Positions 15,586 through 23,589 of a DNA stretch of 64,000 nt are shown here, in pieces. Location of the stretch: the NCBI RefSeq assembly GCF_009742705.1, contig NZ_WPCU01000005.1, positions 279,290 through 343,289 on the forward strand, in the 5' to 3' direction. The position numbers and the translations under genes were made by a program. This DNA comes from Auraticoccus cholistanensis. Its GTDB lineage: Bacteria; Actinomycetota; Actinomycetes; Propionibacteriales; Propionibacteriaceae. The notes beneath the pieces were generated by a model. That model did no database searches, was not told the DNA's origin, and saw only the letters and a list, made by a program, of their open reading frames with translations. Within the stretch, counting starts at the first letter, position 1. Every line of letters begins with the position of its first letter.

Positions 15586-18500
15586 TGAGATCCCACCCCC
15601 GCTCCCCCGCCCCGCACCGCTCCCGCGTGCTGGCCACCCTGGCCGCCCTGCTGATGGTGCTCGCCCTGCCCTGGGCCGCCGCCGACCCGGCCGCCGCGGT
15701 CGACCAGGCGCCGGCCGACGCGGTCGACCAGGCGCCGGCCGACGACGGCTGGTCGGGCAACGACGCCAACCCCTACGGCGGCACCGACTACTTCGTCGAC
15801 GCCACGGACGGCGACGACGCCGCCGCCGGCACCTCGCCCGAGCAGGCCTGGCAGAACCTGACCCGGGTCAGCGAGGTCACCTTCGCCCCGGGCGACCGGG
15901 TGCTGCTCCAGGCCGGGGAGACCTGGCACGGCCAGCAGCTGTGGCCCAAGGGCTCCGGCGAGGAGGGCCGCCCCATCGTCATCGACGCCTACGGCGACGA
16001 GGACGCCGCCAAGCCCTACGTGGCGGTGGACGGCCAGGTGCCCAGCCCCTTCACCACCGGCACCACCAAGAACCCGCAGACGGTCGGCCTGACCGGCGCG
16101 GTCGTGCTGCGCAACCAGCAGCACTGGGAGATCCACGACCTGCAGATCTCCAACGACGACGACTTCAGCACCGACATCACCCGCGGCAACGTGGTGCGGG
16201 ACGGCATCTCGATCACCATCAACGCCGACCTGTTCGCCGACGGCGAGGACAAGATCATGGACCACTTCCGGATCTCGGGGGTGGACGTGCACCACGTCGA
16301 CGGGCCCAGCACCTGGCAGCAGATCCACTACGGCGGCGTGGTCTTCCAGGTCTTCGGCGCCGACCGCTACGCGAGCTACGAGGAGAGCGCGTACTACTTC
16401 TCCGACGTCCGCATCGAGGACAACACCTTCCGCGACGTCGAGCTGCACGCCATCCAGTTCGCCTTCAACTGGTTCTTCGACCGCGACGCCGCCTCCGGCC
16501 AGTACGACGAGACCGGCAAGTTCCACGAGGGCTGGGAGCAGCTGTGGGTGCGCGAGCGCGACCTGTACAGCCGCGACGTCTACATCGGCCACAACTACGC
16601 CGAGAACATCGGCCAGGGCGCCATCCAGCTGGCCAACACCAAGGACATGGTCGTCGAGTACAACGAGGTCAACGGCTACCTGCAGCGCTACGAGGGCGTC
16701 TCGTGCGCCCTCTACCTGTGGGCCGGTGCGGACTCGGTGATGCGCTACAACGAGGTCTACGGCGGACCCTACGACGAGTACGACGGAACTCCGTGGGACC
16801 TGGAGTACACGAACTTCAACGTCACCTACGAGTACAACTACTCCCACGACAACGCCGCCGGCTGGATGGCCTACATGGGCAACAGCTCGAACTCCGTGGC
16901 CCGCTACAACCTGAGCGTCAACGACAACGGCGTGCTGGTGAAGAACATGCTCTCGACGAACTACTCGCCGACCTACTTCACCAACAACGTCTTCGTCTAC
17001 GACGGCGCGGCCATGGACCACGTCCACGACGAGACGTTCCTCGACACCGTCTACTTCCTCAACAACGTCTTCTACAACACCTCCGACACCCCGACCCCGT
17101 GGTCGCGTCACGAGGACGCGTTCCGGCTCGCCCGGTTCTCCCACAACGCCTTCTACGAGTCCGGCGGCGTGCCCGCGCCCGACCAGCCGGAGGACGACGC
17201 GGCGGTGACCGCCGACCCGCAGTTCGTCGGGGACCCCGCCGCCTACGACCGCGACGGCGGCGTGGAGGACGTCGTGGACTCGGCGGCCCCCTTCGCGCTG
17301 CGCCCCACCTCGCCGCTGGTCGACGCCGGCCGCTACAACCCCAACGTGGGCGACGCCGACTTCTTCGGCACCCACCTCTACTACGGCGACGGCATCGACA
17401 TCGGGCTGCACGAGCTGCCGGTCGGTGAGCAGGTGGAGAACCCGGTCGACGAGGACCCGATCGAGGACGAGGACGGCGAGGACCGGCCCAACCTCGCCCT
17501 GGGCGCCACGGCGACGGCCAGCTCGACCCACCCGCACAACAACTTCGCGCTGTCGGCGGACAAGCTCGTCGACGGCGACCCCACCACCCGGTGGGCCGCC
17601 GCCGACGACGCCAGCTGGCCGATCAGCATCGACCTCGACCTCGGCGCCGAGACCGTCTTCGACGAGGTGCAGCTCGACGAGTACACCGACTCGGGGACCG
17701 ATCCGCGCGTGCAGTCCTTCGAGCTGCAGCGTCGCGACGCCGCCACCGGCGACTGGGTGACCTTCGCCGAGGGCACCGACGGCATCGGCCACGACCACGT
17801 GGTCAGCGGCTTCGGCACCGTGCGCAGCTCGGCGCTGCGGGTGCTGCTCACCGGTCTGGTGGCGGGCCAGCAGTACAGCCCGACGCTGACCGAGATCGAG
17901 GTCTACGGCCCCGAGGCCGCCCCCACCGACCCGCAGGTCTTCCCCGGGGCCGCCACCTTCGACCTCGACCCCGACCGGGCCGACGACGACGCCAACCAGG
18001 TCGCCTTCACCGTCGACCCCGACGGCGACGAGGTCACCGGGCTGCGCTACATCGGTCCGGAGGGCAACGTGCTGGGGAGCCTCGACGCCGGCGACTACAC
18101 CGTCGAGGAGGACCGCTACGTCATCGCCCGCAGCTTCCTGACCTCCCGCACGCCGGGTGACTCCGGGCTGCGGTTCGAGTTCGGCTCCGGCGCCCACCGC
18201 GACGTGTCGCTGGCGGTGGTGGACTCCCGGCCGCTCGCAGCGGCCGTCGAGCAGGCCCGTCGGTACGCCCCGACCACGACCGGGACCTACCGCCCGGTCG
18301 GCGACGCGCTGGAGCGCGCCGAGCAGGTGCTCGCGGCGCTCGACGGCGCGGGGGCGGTCTCCCACGCCGACCTGGTGGCCGCCACCGAGGAGCTGCAGCA
18401 GGCGGTCGCCGCCTACACCGGGGCGGTGGGCCCGCTGCTGGAGCCGGTGGCCGGGCCCGTGCTGCGCGGCCGGGCCGCCGTCGGCTCGGTGCTGACCGTC

Positions 18501-18701
18501 GTGCCCGCCCGCTGGCGGGAGCACGGCGTCGAGGTGCAGCACCAGTGGCTGCGCGACGGCGAGCCCGTCGCGGCGGCCACCGGCCGCCAGCACCGGGTCA
18601 CCGAGGACGACGCCGGCACCGTGCTCTCGGTGCGGGTGGTGGCCGAGGCAGACGGGTTCGCGCCCACCGTGGTGGTCACCGACGGACGTCGGGTCGGCTG
18701 A
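15582..18701 (+). CDS. Secreted multidomain right-handed beta-helix protein
   Basis: A 1039-residue exported protein. It has a signal peptide of about 38 residues; a Pel/PL-type beta-helix at about 60-610 with repeated N-N-x-F/Y steps (IEDNTFRDVELHAIQF, IGHNYAENIGQGAIQL, FTNNVFVYDGAAMDHV); an acidic linker (DEDPIEDEDGED); an F5/8 type C (discoidin) domain at about 637-780; a CBM_X2-like Ig module at about 784-882; a FIVAR helical module at about 885-947; and a final Ig-like module (HQWLRDGEPVAAATG). Likely a polysaccharide lyase or hydrolase; substrate unknown. The start is GTG at 15582, overlapping the isomerase stop (GTGA), or ATG at 15585. Confidence 0.85.
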   Translation: MMRSHPRSPAPHRSRVLATLAALLMVLALPWAAADPAAAVDQAPADAVDQAPADDGWSGNDANPYGGTDYFVDATDGDDAAAGTSPEQAWQNLTRVSEVTFAPGDRVLLQAGETWHGQQLWPKGSGEEGRPIVIDAYGDEDAAKPYVAVDGQVPSPFTTGTTKNPQTVGLTGAVVLRNQQHWEIHDLQISNDDDFSTDITRGNVVRDGISITINADLFADGEDKIMDHFRISGVDVHHVDGPSTWQQIHYGGVVFQVFGADRYASYEESAYYFSDVRIEDNTFRDVELHAIQFAFNWFFDRDAASGQYDETGKFHEGWEQLWVRERDLYSRDVYIGHNYAENIGQGAIQLANTKDMVVEYNEVNGYLQRYEGVSCALYLWAGADSVMRYNEVYGGPYDEYDGTPWDLEYTNFNVTYEYNYSHDNAAGWMAYMGNSSNSVARYNLSVNDNGVLVKNMLSTNYSPTYFTNNVFVYDGAAMDHVHDETFLDTVYFLNNVFYNTSDTPTPWSRHEDAFRLARFSHNAFYESGGVPAPDQPEDDAAVTADPQFVGDPAAYDRDGGVEDVVDSAAPFALRPTSPLVDAGRYNPNVGDADFFGTHLYYGDGIDIGLHELPVGEQVENPVDEDPIEDEDGEDRPNLALGATATASSTHPHNNFALSADKLVDGDPTTRWAAADDASWPISIDLDLGAETVFDEVQLDEYTDSGTDPRVQSFELQRRDAATGDWVTFAEGTDGIGHDHVVSGFGTVRSSALRVLLTGLVAGQQYSPTLTEIEVYGPEAAPTDPQVFPGAATFDLDPDRADDDANQVAFTVDPDGDEVTGLRYIGPEGNVLGSLDAGDYTVEEDRYVIARSFLTSRTPGDSGLRFEFGSGAHRDVSLAVVDSRPLAAAVEQARRYAPTTTGTYRPVGDALERAEQVLAALDGAGAVSHADLVAATEELQQAVAAYTGAVGPLLEPVAGPVLRGRAAVGSVLTVVPARWREHGVEVQHQWLRDGEPVAAATGRQHRVTEDDAGTVLSVRVVAEADGFAPTVVVTDGRRVG
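15696..15743 (+). repeat. Perfect 24-bp tandem duplication inside the beta-helix gene
   Basis: Two identical abutting 24-bp units encode AVDQAPAD twice, directly after the signal peptide and before the first folded domain. The duplication stays in frame, so only the mature N-terminus lengthens. It looks recent, since there are no synonymous differences. Confidence 0.85.
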
Positions 18702-18722
18702 CGGACCACGCACGCGCAGGAG

Positions 18723-18750
18723 GAGCCCGGGCCCGGCACGGCCCGGGCTC
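18723..18750 (+). terminator. Hairpin terminator after the beta-helix gene
   Basis: GAGCCCGGGCC and GGCCCGGGCTC form a perfect 11-bp stem with a six-base loop, followed by TTCCCG. It lies 21 bp after the stop and before the separate carboxypeptidase promoter. Confidence 0.8.
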
Positions 18751-18826
18751 TTCCCGTGCCCGCCCCGCGGGGCTAGGTTCGTCCCACGTCCCGCTCCCAC
18801 CCACCCCTCCAGGAGACGTGATCGTC

Positions 18827-20335
18827 GTGACCCTGCCTCCCCTCCCCCGCCGCCGTCCCGGACGTGCCGTCGGACTCGCGGCCGCCCTCGCCGTGGCGCT
18901 CTCCGTCGGCGCCGCCGTCCCCGCACACGCCTCCCCCGCCGACCCGGCGCTCGCCGACGCCCTGACCGCCGTCCTGGACGACCCGCGCGTCGAGAACGGC
19001 ACCACCGGGCTGCGCGTGGTCGACGAGGGCGACGGCACCGTGCTGTTCGACCGGCACGGCAGCACCCCGCTGATCCCCGCCTCCAACACCAAGCTGCTGA
19101 CCGGGGCCGCCGCGCTGGACACCCTCGGCGGGAGCTACCGGTTCCACACCGACGTCCTGCTCGACGGCGAGGTGAGCGGCCGTGGCGTGCTGCGCGGCGA
19201 CCTCGTCCTCAAGGGCTACGGCGACCCCACCGCGCTCGCCGAGGACTACGCCGACCTGGCCGAGCAGGTCCGGGCGGCGGGCATCCGCACGGTGACCGGC
19301 CGGGTGCTCGCCGACGACACCTACTTCGAGCAGCAGGCCTACCACCCCGGCTGGGACCCGGACGACGCGCCGTACTACTACGCCGCCCAGATCAGCGCGC
19401 TCACGCTGGCACCCGACACCGACTACGACTCCGGCACCGTCATCGTGGAGACGTCCCCCGGGACCGACCTCGGTGAGGAGGCCGCGGTGCAGGTCGTCCC
19501 CGCCAGCGCCGCGGAGTACGTCGAGGTCGTCAACCGCACCACCACCGTGGCGGCCGGTGAGGACAGCACCCTCGACATCACCCGGAACCCCGACACCAAC
19601 CAGATCGTGCTGACCGGGCGCGTCCCGGCCGACGACGGCGTCGACGAGACCTGGGTGACCGTGGACCAGCCGGAGCTGCTGGCCGCCACCGTCTTCGCCG
19701 AGGCGCTCGCCGACGAGGGCGTGCGGGTGCGCCGGGAGGTCGCCGAGGGCACCGCCGGCGCGGGAGCTCGACGCGTCGCCCGCGACGAGTCCATGCCGCT
19801 GTCGGAGCTCATGACCCCCTTCATGAAGCTGTCCAACAACATGCACGCCGAGACGCTGGTCAAGACCATGGCGGCGCAGTCCGGCCAGCCGGGCAGCTGG
19901 ACGGCCGGGGTCGCGCTGGTGGAGGACTTCGTGGCCGACGACGGCGTCGACGTCACCGGCCTGTCGCTGGCCGACGGCTCCGGGCTCGCGCGGGCGAACC
20001 GGATCAGCCCCACCACGCTCACCTCGGCGCTGCGGGCCTTCACCGACGAGCCGTGGTTCGAGGTGTACCGGACGTCGCTGCCCGTGGCGGGCGTCCCGGA
20101 GCGCTTCGTCGGCGGGACGCTGCGCTCGCGGATGCGGGACACGCCGGCCGCGGGGAACCTGCGCGGCAAGACGGGGTCGCTGACCGGCGTCACCGCGCTG
20201 TCGGGCTACGTCAGCGGCGCCGACGGCCGCGACTACGTCTTCGCCATGATCAGCAACTACCGCGGCAGCAGCCCGAGGGCGGTCGAGGACGAGGTCGGCG
20301 TCACGCTGGCCGGCTGGACGGCGCAGACGTCGTGA
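18827..20335 (+). CDS. dacB: D-alanyl-D-alanine carboxypeptidase/endopeptidase (PBP4, S13)
   Basis: A 502-residue penicillin-binding protein that trims or cleaves peptidoglycan cross-links outside the membrane. All three active-site motifs are present: S86-N-T-K89 (IPASNTKLLTG), S336-N-N (KLSNNMHAETLVK) and K448-T-G (RGKTGSLTGVTALSG). The large insert between the first two is typical of class C PBP4. It has a signal peptide (VGLAAALAVALSVGAAVPAHA). GTG at 18827 is preferred because AGGAG at 18811-18815 is 11 bases away, whereas GTG at 18818 is only two bases away. A TAGGTT -10 box lies at 18774-18779. Confidence 0.92.
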   Translation: MTLPPLPRRRPGRAVGLAAALAVALSVGAAVPAHASPADPALADALTAVLDDPRVENGTTGLRVVDEGDGTVLFDRHGSTPLIPASNTKLLTGAAALDTLGGSYRFHTDVLLDGEVSGRGVLRGDLVLKGYGDPTALAEDYADLAEQVRAAGIRTVTGRVLADDTYFEQQAYHPGWDPDDAPYYYAAQISALTLAPDTDYDSGTVIVETSPGTDLGEEAAVQVVPASAAEYVEVVNRTTTVAAGEDSTLDITRNPDTNQIVLTGRVPADDGVDETWVTVDQPELLAATVFAEALADEGVRVRREVAEGTAGAGARRVARDESMPLSELMTPFMKLSNNMHAETLVKTMAAQSGQPGSWTAGVALVEDFVADDGVDVTGLSLADGSGLARANRISPTTLTSALRAFTDEPWFEVYRTSLPVAGVPERFVGGTLRSRMRDTPAAGNLRGKTGSLTGVTALSGYVSGADGRDYVFAMISNYRGSSPRAVEDEVGVTLAGWTAQTS

Positions 20336-20440
20336 CCGCCGGCCGGGGTGCGAAGGCCCGGAGGCGGGCCGCCCGCGGAAAGCGCGGCGATCTGTAGGCT
20401 GTCGGGCCATGGAAAGCATTCCGGCCTCGCAGGTGGGGGC

Positions 20441-21109
20441 ATGACGACCGTGGTTGACAGGACCGAGGAGAAGGTGGAGTCGGTCTTCGACCACGTCACC
20501 GCACTCTTCCCCGACGAGGAGGTCCACCGGCTCGGCAAGCAGACCCTGATCGGTCTGTCCTGGGCCATCGAGGACGAGTTCTGCGCCCGCGCCGAGCGCC
20601 CGGTCCTGATCGGGTCCTTCCAGGAGACCCGGTTCTGGGAGCCCTCCCGCGCCCGCTGGGTCGAGCTGGCCCGGGTGGCGGAGAAGGCGCTGGTGATGGG
20701 CAGCTTCGGCGGTGTCGAGCCGACCCCCGAGGAGGTCGACGCCGGACTGGTCCGGGTGGACTTCCCCGCCGAATCGCCGATCGCGCGCGAGTGGCTCGTC
20801 GTGTGCGACTCCTTCGAGCTGCCGGCCGCCCTGCTGGCCCGTGAGCTGCCCGGGCAGACCACGGTCCCCGACCGCGACCGCCTCTTCGAGGCGCTGTGGA
20901 CGATCGAGGCCGACGTGGTCCGCGAGACCGCCCGGCGCTGCACCCAGGTGGCGGCGACGATGGGTGTGGCCGAGGCCGCGCCGCTGCTGTACCACCTGGC
21001 CGAGCAGCCGCGCCCCAGCGTGGTCAGCCCCGAGGCGGCGTCCCGGCTGTTCAACCGCGTCGTGGTGCACCTCGACCTCGCCAGCCGTCCCGTCCCGGAC
21101 GGGATCTGA
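20441..21109 (+). CDS. DICT sensory-domain protein
   Basis: A 222-residue cytoplasmic protein dominated by a DICT domain: the block W-x-x-LARVAEKALVMGSFGG, then PIAREWLVVCDSFELPAALLARELPG, matches the domain found with diguanylate cyclases and two-component systems. No output domain (GGDEF, HTH, kinase) is fused, so it would act through a partner or bind a ligand alone. It starts with ATG at 20441; a TAGGCT -10 box lies at 20395-20400. No signalling partner is adjacent. Confidence 0.75.
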   Translation: MTTVVDRTEEKVESVFDHVTALFPDEEVHRLGKQTLIGLSWAIEDEFCARAERPVLIGSFQETRFWEPSRARWVELARVAEKALVMGSFGGVEPTPEEVDAGLVRVDFPAESPIAREWLVVCDSFELPAALLARELPGQTTVPDRDRLFEALWTIEADVVRETARRCTQVAATMGVAEAAPLLYHLAEQPRPSVVSPEAASRLFNRVVVHLDLASRPVPDGI

Positions 21110-21173
21110 CTCGTCCACCGTCCACGGGGCCGGCAGCCCACCGGCCGGCCGGTCCCGTGGCAGGGTGGTGGTC

Positions 21174-21605
21174 GTGAGCACCGCACCCCTGGAGTACCGC
21201 ACCGAGCTGGCGTGCCCGCCGGCGCGAGCCTTCGACACCTACACCGACCTGGGCTCGTGGTGGGACCCGATGTACACCGCGGACGCGCAGACCTTCACCG
21301 GTGTCCGGGTCGAGCGACGCCTGGGGGGCTCCATCGTCGAGGAGCACGCCGACGGGGCCGAGTACGTCTGGGGCACCATCACGCTGTGGCAGCCGGGCAT
21401 GCTGCTCAGCCACTCCTTCCTGCTGGCCCACGAGACCGGGGTGGCCAGCCAGGTGCTGGTGCGCTTCGCCCCCGCCGCCGGCGGGACCGAGCTGCACCTG
21501 CAGCACGGCGGCTGGAACGAGGACAACCTCGCCGACCGCTCCCGGTTCACCGACTGGCCGGTGCTGCTCGAGGGGTTGCGTCGCCGGGTCGGCGCGATCG
21601 ATTGA
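21174..21605 (+). CDS. SRPBCC (AHSA1/START-like) family protein
   Basis: A 143-residue hydrophobic-cavity fold. The N-terminal strand EYRTELACPPARAFDTYTDLGSWW, the central GGSIVEEHADGAEYVWGTIT and LWQPGMLLSHSFLLAH, and the C-terminal LLEGLRRRVGAI helix are typical. Such proteins bind lipids or aromatics, or act as ArsR-linked effectors; nothing here identifies the ligand. It starts with GTG at 21174. The stop codon lies inside the first unit of a 23-bp tandem repeat. Confidence 0.85.
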   Translation: MSTAPLEYRTELACPPARAFDTYTDLGSWWDPMYTADAQTFTGVRVERRLGGSIVEEHADGAEYVWGTITLWQPGMLLSHSFLLAHETGVASQVLVRFAPAAGGTELHLQHGGWNEDNLADRSRFTDWPVLLEGLRRRVGAID

Positions 21606-21679
21606 GCCGCGTCGGCGCGATCCACTGAGCCGCGTCGGCGCGATCGGCTGAGCCGGGTCGGCGCGATCCGCTGAGCCTC
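21588..21679 (+). repeat. Four-copy 23-bp tandem repeat between convergent genes
   Basis: Four units of exactly 23 bp start at 21588, 21611, 21634 and 21657. The constant part is GTCGGCGCGATC, then three variable bases and TGAGCC. The first unit encodes the end and stop of the SRPBCC gene; the array ends two bases before the stop of the convergent Nudix gene. Each unit carries an in-frame-type TGA. There are no spacers as in CRISPR and no strong hairpin. Confidence 0.85.
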
Positions 21680-21680
21680 C

Positions 21681-22121
21681 TCAGCGGTGCAGCCAGCTGC
21701 CGGCGAGCTCCTCCGCGATCGGGACGTCGCCCGGCAGCCAGGCCACGTCCAGCACCCCCTCGGCTCCGAGCCAGCGCACGGCGTCGTGGTCGGGCCCAGG
21801 CTCGAGGGCCTCGTCGGTGACGGCCCACCAGATGCGCAGCACCGCCCCGTTCGGCAGCGGCCAGCCCTTCCCGGGAGGCCCGAGCTCGCCGCCCAGCCGG
21901 ACGGCCCCCAGCCCCAGCTCCTCGGCCAGCTCGCGGAGCAGCGCGTCGGTGGGCTCCTCGCCGGGCTCCACCTTGCCGCCGGGGAACTCCCAGCCGCCGG
22001 CCAGGTCGCCGTTGCGCCGGCGGGCCGCCAGCACCCGGGTGGGACGGAGGAGGTCGTCCACGAAGGCCGCGCCGACCACCACCAGCGGTGGCGTGCCGGT
22101 GCGGGGGCCGTGCTCACTCAC
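21681..22121 (-). CDS. Nudix (MutT-like) hydrolase
   Basis: A 146-residue nucleoside-diphosphate-linked hydrolase. A complete Nudix box is visible: GGKVEPGEEPTDALLRELAEELGL (G-x5-E-x7-R-E-U-x-E-E-x-G-U). The short length and N-terminal VVGAAFVDD strand suit the 8-oxo-dGTP or general clean-up MutT group. Its 5' end overlaps the 3' end of the upstream protease-like gene by eight bases, so the two are probably co-transcribed. Confidence 0.92.
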   Translation of the reverse strand: MSEHGPRTGTPPLVVVGAAFVDDLLRPTRVLAARRRNGDLAGGWEFPGGKVEPGEEPTDALLRELAEELGLGAVRLGGELGPPGKGWPLPNGAVLRIWWAVTDEALEPGPDHDAVRWLGAEGVLDVAWLPGDVPIAEELAGSWLHR

Positions 22122-22941
22122 CGGCGCCCCCGACCGTCGCCGGAGCCGGCTCGGCGGTGCGGGCCCGCACCACCAGCCACACCACCGCGGCCAGCACGAC
22201 CGCGGCCACGGTCAGCGCCAGCTCGAGCAGCCAGGTGGTCGCCAGGCCCGGCTCCAGGTGCGGCTGGAGCAGCAGCGGGACCGCGTTGAAGCCGGCGTGC
22301 AGCAGGACCGCCAGCACCAGCAGCGGCAGCCGACGGTCCCGGACCGCGCGGAACACCAGCACGCTGAGCACGACGTGCACCCCCATCGCCACCACCCGCT
22401 CCCAGAGCGCGGCCAGCTGACCGGCGGCGCCGAGCTGGGCCAGGGCGTCCCGCTGGGTCTGCAGGGCGCTCACCGCCTCGGGCGGCAGCGAGCCGGACGG
22501 CAGCTGGCCCGAGCCGAGCACCGCGTAGGTCAGCGCGGTCGTCCCGACCGTGACGCCGACGAGGACCACGGCCTCCAGACCGCCGTGACCGACGCCCGCC
22601 CCCACCGGGACGGCACGCCGGTCGGGCTCACCGGGTAGCAGGAAGCGGAACCCGAGCCAGCGGGCGCCCTCCTCGAAGACACCGGCGCTGAGGCACAGCA
22701 GGACCAGCCACAGCACGGGGTGGGCCAGCACCCACCCACCCGCACCGGCCTGCACGGCGCTCATCAGCGGCAGCCGGGTGAAGAGCTGGGCGACCGCGAA
22801 GGTCAGCACCCCCACCCAGATGGCGCGGGCCGGCACGCTGGTGCGCCGCACCAGCAGCACCGCGAGCAGCACCGGGCCGAGCACCACCGCGACGGTGACG
22901 ACCACGGCGGAGACGTAGTAGGAGACGGGCAGCGGCTCCAC
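22114..22941 (-). CDS. YhfC-family intramembrane protease-like membrane protein
   Basis: A 275-residue integral membrane protein with about eight hydrophobic segments. FEEGARWLGFRF and GVGHGGLEAVVLVGVT match the Glu-Glu and His motifs of the YhfC family, which is related to CPBP/PrsW-type intramembrane peptidases; a third candidate ligand is the His in LLHAGFNAV. Proteolytic activity and substrates are not established for this group. It lies between the HhH-GPD gene (three bases apart) and the Nudix gene. Confidence 0.75.
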   Translation of the reverse strand: MEPLPVSYYVSAVVVTVAVVLGPVLLAVLLVRRTSVPARAIWVGVLTFAVAQLFTRLPLMSAVQAGAGGWVLAHPVLWLVLLCLSAGVFEEGARWLGFRFLLPGEPDRRAVPVGAGVGHGGLEAVVLVGVTVGTTALTYAVLGSGQLPSGSLPPEAVSALQTQRDALAQLGAAGQLAALWERVVAMGVHVVLSVLVFRAVRDRRLPLLVLAVLLHAGFNAVPLLLQPHLEPGLATTWLLELALTVAAVVLAAVVWLVVRARTAEPAPATVGGAGE

Positions 22942-22944
22942 GGG

Positions 22945-23550
22945 TCAGCCGGCCGGGACGTCGGTGGTGGCCCGGGCCGCCTTCGCCTGCGCCTTGACCA
23001 TCTTCTTGTGCTCGCGCACCTTCTGCAGCGAGGCCTCGTCGACCACGTCGGCCACCGACCGGTAGCCGTCCTGGCCGTACTCGCCGGCCGCCTGCTGCCA
23101 GCCGTCGGCGGCGACCCCGAGCTGCTTGCCCAGCAGCGCCACGAAGATCGACGCCTTCTGGCGCCCGAAGCCCGGCAGCGCCTCGATCCGGCGTCGCAGC
23201 TCGGCGCCGTCGGGGGCGGTCTCCACCAGGGTGCGGGCGTCGCCCTCCCAGTCCCGCACCAGGGCCTGGCAGACCTGGTGCACGCGGGCGCCCATCGAGC
23301 CGGGGAACCGGTGCACGGCGGGACGCTCCGAGCACAGCGCGACGAAGTCCTCCACCGGCAGCTGGGCGATGGCCGCCACGTCCAGCCGTCCGCCCATCCG
23401 CCGGGCGATCACCGCCGGGCCGCTGAACGCCTTCTCCATCGGGATCTGCTGGTCCAGGGTCATCCCGATCAGCAGCGCGTTCAGGTCCCGCGACAGCAGC
23501 GCGTCGGCCTCGGGGTCACCGGTCAACCAGAGTTCTCGCTCGGCGTCCAT
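22945..23550 (-). CDS. HhH-GPD-type DNA repair glycosylase-like protein
   Basis: A 201-residue protein. LNALLIGMTLDQQIPMEKAF is typical of the N-terminal helix of HhH-GPD base-excision glycosylases, and LRRRIEALPGFGRQKASIFVALLGK is the helix-hairpin-helix with the LPGFG turn. The usual catalytic Asp after the HhH is not in the expected VDTHV context (here LGKQLGVAADGWQQAAGEYG), so catalysis may differ or use D in AADGW. No Fe-S cluster Cys motif is present. ATG at 23548-23550 is preferred over an in-frame codon nine residues upstream. Confidence 0.8.
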   Translation of the reverse strand: MDAERELWLTGDPEADALLSRDLNALLIGMTLDQQIPMEKAFSGPAVIARRMGGRLDVAAIAQLPVEDFVALCSERPAVHRFPGSMGARVHQVCQALVRDWEGDARTLVETAPDGAELRRRIEALPGFGRQKASIFVALLGKQLGVAADGWQQAAGEYGQDGYRSVADVVDEASLQKVREHKKMVKAQAKAARATTDVPAG

Positions 23551-23589
23551 GGCCTCATCCTGCCGCACGACGTCCACGGCGTGGGGCGC

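Noticed and set aside
15399-18926. 1175-codon open frame antisense to the beta-helix gene
   Set aside because: Composition (Val, Gly, Arg, Asp, His) is typical of a shadow frame; the plus strand has signal peptide, domains and terminator.
21588-21679. Tandem 23-bp array as a CRISPR
   Set aside because: Units abut with only three variable bases, there are no spacers and no cas genes nearby.
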